Below are positions 60,992 through 64,000 of a DNA stretch of 64,000 nucleotides, in pieces (the stretch's first letter is position 1; every line of letters starts with the position of its first letter). Both the position numbers and the translations under genes were made by a program. Under the pieces are notes generated by a model, which worked only from the letters and a program-made list of their open reading frames with translations, did no database searches and was not told where the DNA came from. Source of the DNA: Actinophytocola sp. (GTDB taxonomy: Bacteria > Actinomycetota > Actinomycetes > Mycobacteriales > Pseudonocardiaceae); NCBI GenBank assembly GCA_009377385.1, contig WHUD01000008.1:1-64000 (forward strand), read 5' to 3'.

Positions 60992-62200
60992 TCACCGCCG
61001 CCGTGCTGCCAAGCGCCCCCGCGCCCTGCCGACGACGCCGAGCGCGGCCCGCGCCTTGTCCGCCAGCCTTGGGTACTTCCGCGCGGCCCACTTGAGGCTG
61101 AGCTTCAGCGGCGACGCCTCGTTGCGGTCGCTCAGGACTCGCAGCTCGTTGCGCATCGTGTCCATTCGGTACAGCACGCCAGCGAGCGCGTCGAGCGAGG
61201 CGTCCAGCATCTCGGCGTCACTGGCGCTGTCGGGGTGGCGAGGAGCGGCCTGCTCGGCGTCCCATGCCGGGATCAGCTCTTCCAGGTCGCCGACGACGTC
61301 GTACTCGGCCTCCCGCAGCTCCTGCACGATCTCCTTGGCCTGCTGCGAAACCCACTCCCTGTCGTCGACGGGCAGGTGCAGCGGCACCGCGTGGGACCGC
61401 GCCGCGAGCACGTCGACGGCGAGGTAGTGCTTGATCATGTTGTGGTAGCTCGGCCCGTCCATCTCGTCGATGATCTTGTCGTTGAGCCGCCGCAGCAGGT
61501 TCGTCTCGACAAGACCCATCGACGGGTTGCGGGCCGACACGTCGGCGGGGCACTGCTCAGGGTCGATGCCGACGGTGCGGGCGAACCGGGTCCACAGCTC
61601 GTCCTTGCCGACAGCGCCGCGCGGGGGCGCTGTCACGATGTGCACCCGTTCCGGCGGGATGTCGGCGGCCCAGGTCCGCAGCACCTTGGGCAGGCTCTGG
61701 TACTGCCAGAAGATGTTGGCGAAGAACGGGTTGACCGTGTCGTCGATGCGCTTCAGCGAGTGCAGGTAGTCGCCATAGGTCAGCAGGCCGCGGTTCTTGA
61801 CGTCTTCCTGCCAGTGCGCGGGGATCTGTCGTGCCAGGTCCCGTGCGGTCATCACGATGTGCACCTCGAGGCCGTCGAGATCCCGCATCGCGCGGCGCAC
61901 GGCGTCGGCGTCCGCAAGGGAGAACGTCTCGTGCGAGATGACCGACGGCCCGTCCCACTTGCGCACCGCGCCGACGATCCTGCCCCAGGCGCCTGCCATC
62001 TTCGGCTCAGCAACCCCGTAGTACTCCAGCCCGCGCAGATCCTGTGCCGCGAGGAAGTGCGCCTTACCTTTGGCCCTTGGATAAAGCACGCCGAGCTCAC
62101 GCAGCTTTTTACGCTTTTCGGCCATGACGTGCTGGAGATACGTGGTGCCCGTCTTGGGGGCACCAATGTGCAGGTACACGCGCTGCGAGCTGTCGGCCAT
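60992..62200 (-). CDS. Sulfotransferase-like protein
   Basis: A 402-residue protein. It begins with a PAPS-binding loop [16 protein letters not shown], a 5'-phosphosulfate site, then VISHETFSLA and VIMTARDLARQIPAHW, where Arg and Ser residues contact the 3'-phosphate in sulfotransferases. The C-terminal ~100 residues are helical and charged. Such proteins transfer sulfate from PAPS to an envelope glycolipid or glycan. The start at 62200 (MADSSQRV) is preferred to a longer frame. It lies between dprE1 and dprE2, and a second related gene starts at 63744, beyond dprE1. Confidence 0.82.
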   Translation of the reverse strand: MADSSQRVYLHIGAPKTGTTYLQHVMAEKRKKLRELGVLYPRAKGKAHFLAAQDLRGLEYYGVAEPKMAGAWGRIVGAVRKWDGPSVISHETFSLADADAVRRAMRDLDGLEVHIVMTARDLARQIPAHWQEDVKNRGLLTYGDYLHSLKRIDDTVNPFFANIFWQYQSLPKVLRTWAADIPPERVHIVTAPPRGAVGKDELWTRFARTVGIDPEQCPADVSARNPSMGLVETNLLRRLNDKIIDEMDGPSYHNMIKHYLAVDVLAARSHAVPLHLPVDDREWVSQQAKEIVQELREAEYDVVGDLEELIPAWDAEQAAPRHPDSASDAEMLDASLDALAGVLYRMDTMRNELRVLSDRNEASPLKLSLKWAARKYPRLADKARAALGVVGRARGRLAARRR

Positions 62201-62274
62201 AGCCCAAAAGGGTAATCTAAACTGCAAGCTGTTCGTTATGGGGTCCTAATGGGTCCGTTATGACCGAGCTGCTG

Positions 62275-63645
62275 TCATATCGTGAGTCTACGGGCTAAAT
62301 CGGAAACGAAAACACCAGCCGGATCGACCGTATCGCGAACCTTGCGCCATTCGTCCAACCGCGGGTACATCGCGGCGAATCCCGCCGGGCTCATCCGGGA
62401 GTCCTTCGCCAGGTACAGCCTGCCGCCTATGCCGATCACCCGCTCGTCCAGCTCGGCGCACAGCCGGTGCAGGCCGTCCTTGATCGGGAAGTCGACGGTG
62501 ATCGTCCAGCCGGGCATCGGAAACGACAGCGGCGCCCGGTTGCCCTCCCCGAACCGCTTGAACACGTTGAGGAACGACACGTGCCCCGACCCCGCGATCC
62601 GGCGCACGATCGCGCGGAACTCGTCGTCCTTCCCGAACGGCACGATGAACTGATACTGCAGGAACCCGTTCGGCCCGTACGCCCGGTTCCACTGCCCGAA
62701 CAGGTCAAGCGGGTGGTAAAAGGCAGTGAGGTTCTGCACTATGCCCCGCCCGCGTTTCGGCGTCTTGCGGTAGTACAGCTCGCCGATGGCGCTGAAGGTG
62801 AGCTTGTTGGCAAGGCCGTTGGGGAAGACGTCAGGCAGCGTCAGCAGGGTGGGCGCGTCGAACTTCAGCGGGTTCGCGCGCAGCTTCTTCGGCAACTGGT
62901 CCAGCGTGGCGAGCGAGCCCCTGCCCAGTGCGGCGCGGCCGAGCCGGGAGTCGGTCGAGATCGAGTCGAACCACGCCGACGAGTAGTCGTATCGCTCGTC
63001 GGAGCCGTCGGAGAACAGCTCGATGGTCTCGTCGAGGTCCGCCGTGCGGTCGGTGTCCGCGATGAAGTACGCGGTCTCGGTGTGTTTCATCGCGATCGTC
63101 GCGCGCAGCACGATCCCGGTCAGCCCCATGCCGCCGACGGTGGCCCAGAACAGCTCCGACTCCTGCCCGTCGGGGGTGAGGGTGCGGACTTCGCCGTCTG
63201 CCGTGAGCAGGTCCATCGACACCACGTGGTTACCGAAGCTGCCTGCGCTGTGGTGGTTCTTGCCATGGATGTCCGAGCCGATGGCGCCGCCGACGGTGAC
63301 CTGCCGCGTGCCGGGCAGCACCGGCACCCAGAGGCCGAACGGCAGCGCGGCCCGCATCAGCGTGTCAAGGCTGACGCCCACGTCAACCACCGCGAGGCCG
63401 CTGTCCGCGTCGATGGCGTGGATACGGTTCAGCGCGGTCATATCGATGACGACCCCGCCTGCGTTCTGCGCCGGATCGCCGTACGACCGGCCGAGCCCGC
63501 GTGCGATGACGCCACGCTCGCCCGCGCGTGCGACGGCGTCGATGACGACGTCGGGGTTCTCGGCGCGCACGACGTCGGCGACCGTCGGCGCGGTGCGCGC
63601 CCAGCCGGTCAGCGACGTCCGGTGCGGCGGGTTCGGCGTGTCCAC
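62275..63645 (-). CDS. dprE1: Decaprenylphosphoryl-ribose 2'-oxidase (DprE1)
   Basis: A 456-residue FAD enzyme that oxidises decaprenylphosphoryl-ribose at the 2' carbon, the target of benzothiazinones. [16 protein letters not shown] and [20 protein letters not shown] are the FAD-binding core; [19 protein letters not shown] leads into [11 protein letters not shown]. In M. tuberculosis the corresponding segment is [11 protein letters not shown], with Cys387 as the covalent drug-binding residue; here it is Thr (Thr383, bases 62497-62499). Catalytic residues otherwise look intact. GTG start; TACCCT 6 nt before it. Length as in mycobacteria (about 460). Confidence 0.95.
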   Translation of the reverse strand: MDTPNPPHRTSLTGWARTAPTVADVVRAENPDVVIDAVARAGERGVIARGLGRSYGDPAQNAGGVVIDMTALNRIHAIDADSGLAVVDVGVSLDTLMRAALPFGLWVPVLPGTRQVTVGGAIGSDIHGKNHHSAGSFGNHVVSMDLLTADGEVRTLTPDGQESELFWATVGGMGLTGIVLRATIAMKHTETAYFIADTDRTADLDETIELFSDGSDERYDYSSAWFDSISTDSRLGRAALGRGSLATLDQLPKKLRANPLKFDAPTLLTLPDVFPNGLANKLTFSAIGELYYRKTPKRGRGIVQNLTAFYHPLDLFGQWNRAYGPNGFLQYQFIVPFGKDDEFRAIVRRIAGSGHVSFLNVFKRFGEGNRAPLSFPMPGWTITVDFPIKDGLHRLCAELDERVIGIGGRLYLAKDSRMSPAGFAAMYPRLDEWRKVRDTVDPAGVFVSDLARRLTI

Positions 63646-63651
63646 GCACTC

Positions 63652-63657
63652 AGGGTA
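63652..63657 (-). promoter_or_regulatory. -10 element of leaderless dprE1
   Basis: TACCCT (minus strand) is 6 nt before the GTG at 63645. Confidence 0.5.
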
Positions 63658-63743
63658 GCGAGGGCTCGTGCCGCGCCCGCGTCGCAGGACCCGTGTAAAA
63701 CCCGAGTTTGATGCGTCACCCGGTTCGTGTACTGTGCCCCGCC

Positions 63744-64000
63744 ATGGGAAAGCGGGTCGTCTACCTGCACATCGGTGCGCCGAAAACGGGAACTACCTAC
63801 CTGCAGAGCATCATCTGGGCGAACCAGGACGTTCTCGCCTCGCGCGGTGTGCTCGTGCCGGGGCGGAATCGTTTCGATCATTTCAGCGCGGGCTTCGACC
63901 TGCGGGGCGTGAAGCAGGAACGGGGCGACCCGCGCAAGAGCTGGCACGGCGCGTGGGACGCGCTGGCCAACAAGATCAACGAGTCGTACCACAAGATCGC
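63744..64000 (+). CDS. Sulfotransferase-like protein, 5' part
   Basis: The first 85 codons of a gene that runs off the window. It starts [20 protein letters not shown], sharing [13 protein letters not shown] with the sulfotransferase-like gene at 60992, the PAPS-binding loop. The rest is [20 protein letters not shown] and [15 protein letters not shown]. It is divergent from dprE1. TACTGT lies 8 nt before the ATG, in the leaderless style. It is probably a paralogue of the gene on the other side of dprE1. Confidence 0.75.
   Translation, partial: MGKRVVYLHIGAPKTGTTYLQSIIWANQDVLASRGVLVPGRNRFDHFSAGFDLRGVKQERGDPRKSWHGAWDALANKINESYHKI

Overview
The window is high-GC, densely coded chromosomal DNA from an actinobacterium of the mycolate-related or Pseudonocardiaceae-like group. 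Three things point there. First, it carries an arabinogalactan-precursor module: UDP-galactopyranose mutase, a PAP2 phosphatase, a UbiA phosphoribosyltransferase, DprE2 and DprE1. Second, it has F420/LLM-type oxidoreductases and a type VII secretion-like effector. Third, the gene order pheA - phosphoglycerate mutase - zincin-like protease - septum-formation protein - serS - lysophospholipid acyltransferase - HAD phosphatase - glf - PAP2 - ubiA matches, with insertions, the Rv3838c-Rv3806c region of Mycobacterium tuberculosis as I recall it. Many genes have no ribosome-binding site. Instead a TANNNT hexamer lies 6-8 nt before the start codon, the layout expected of leaderless mRNAs. The species cannot be named from the sequence alone.

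Layout. 1-1.3 kb is a scar of mobile DNA: the end of one unidentified insertion sequence, a truncated ISL3-type transposase and a gene apparently cut short by it. 1.3-13.8 kb holds enzymes and nucleic-acid proteins: a large RecB-like nuclease/SF1 helicase, a YciO protein and a SWIM-SNF2 helicase. The SNF2 helicase and a small unknown gene each sit behind a near-consensus PafBC (RecA-independent DNA-damage) promoter motif, and the nuclease-helicase has a weaker copy. 14-18 kb has a hydrolase, a 123-bp MITE with an 8-bp target duplication, and a four-gene leftward operon headed by a putative type VII secreted protein. 18-29 kb is lipid metabolism: an EphD-like hydrolase/SDR fusion, an alcohol dehydrogenase, and a TetR-controlled leftward operon (TetR, AidB-like acyl-CoA dehydrogenase, crotonase, and an unusual SRPBCC-thiolase-crotonase fusion), with a divergent crotonase across a palindromic operator.

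29-34 kb holds an XRE/SUMF1 fusion, small membrane and stress proteins, pantothenate kinase and a macro-domain protein. 34-42 kb is the conserved pheA-serS block, interrupted by a complete IS701-family element that landed in the divergent promoter region before a haloalkane dehalogenase. 42-53 kb is envelope-glycan flavoured: GT4 glycosyltransferase, LpxA-like acyltransferase and flippase-like protein in one overlapping operon, a large DUF6541-type membrane protein, a secreted GDSL hydrolase, a phospholipid acyltransferase, a sugar aminotransferase and a Gfo/Idh dehydrogenase. 53-56.7 kb has an F420-type LLM enzyme coupled to a hydrolase-fold protein lacking the nucleophile, and an AbiEi/DUF559 gene bracketed by inverted arrays of a 21-22-bp-phased repeat. 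56.8-64 kb is the arabinan/galactan precursor module, with two sulfotransferase-like genes beside dprE1. DprE1 has Thr where the benzothiazinone-reactive Cys is found in M. tuberculosis.
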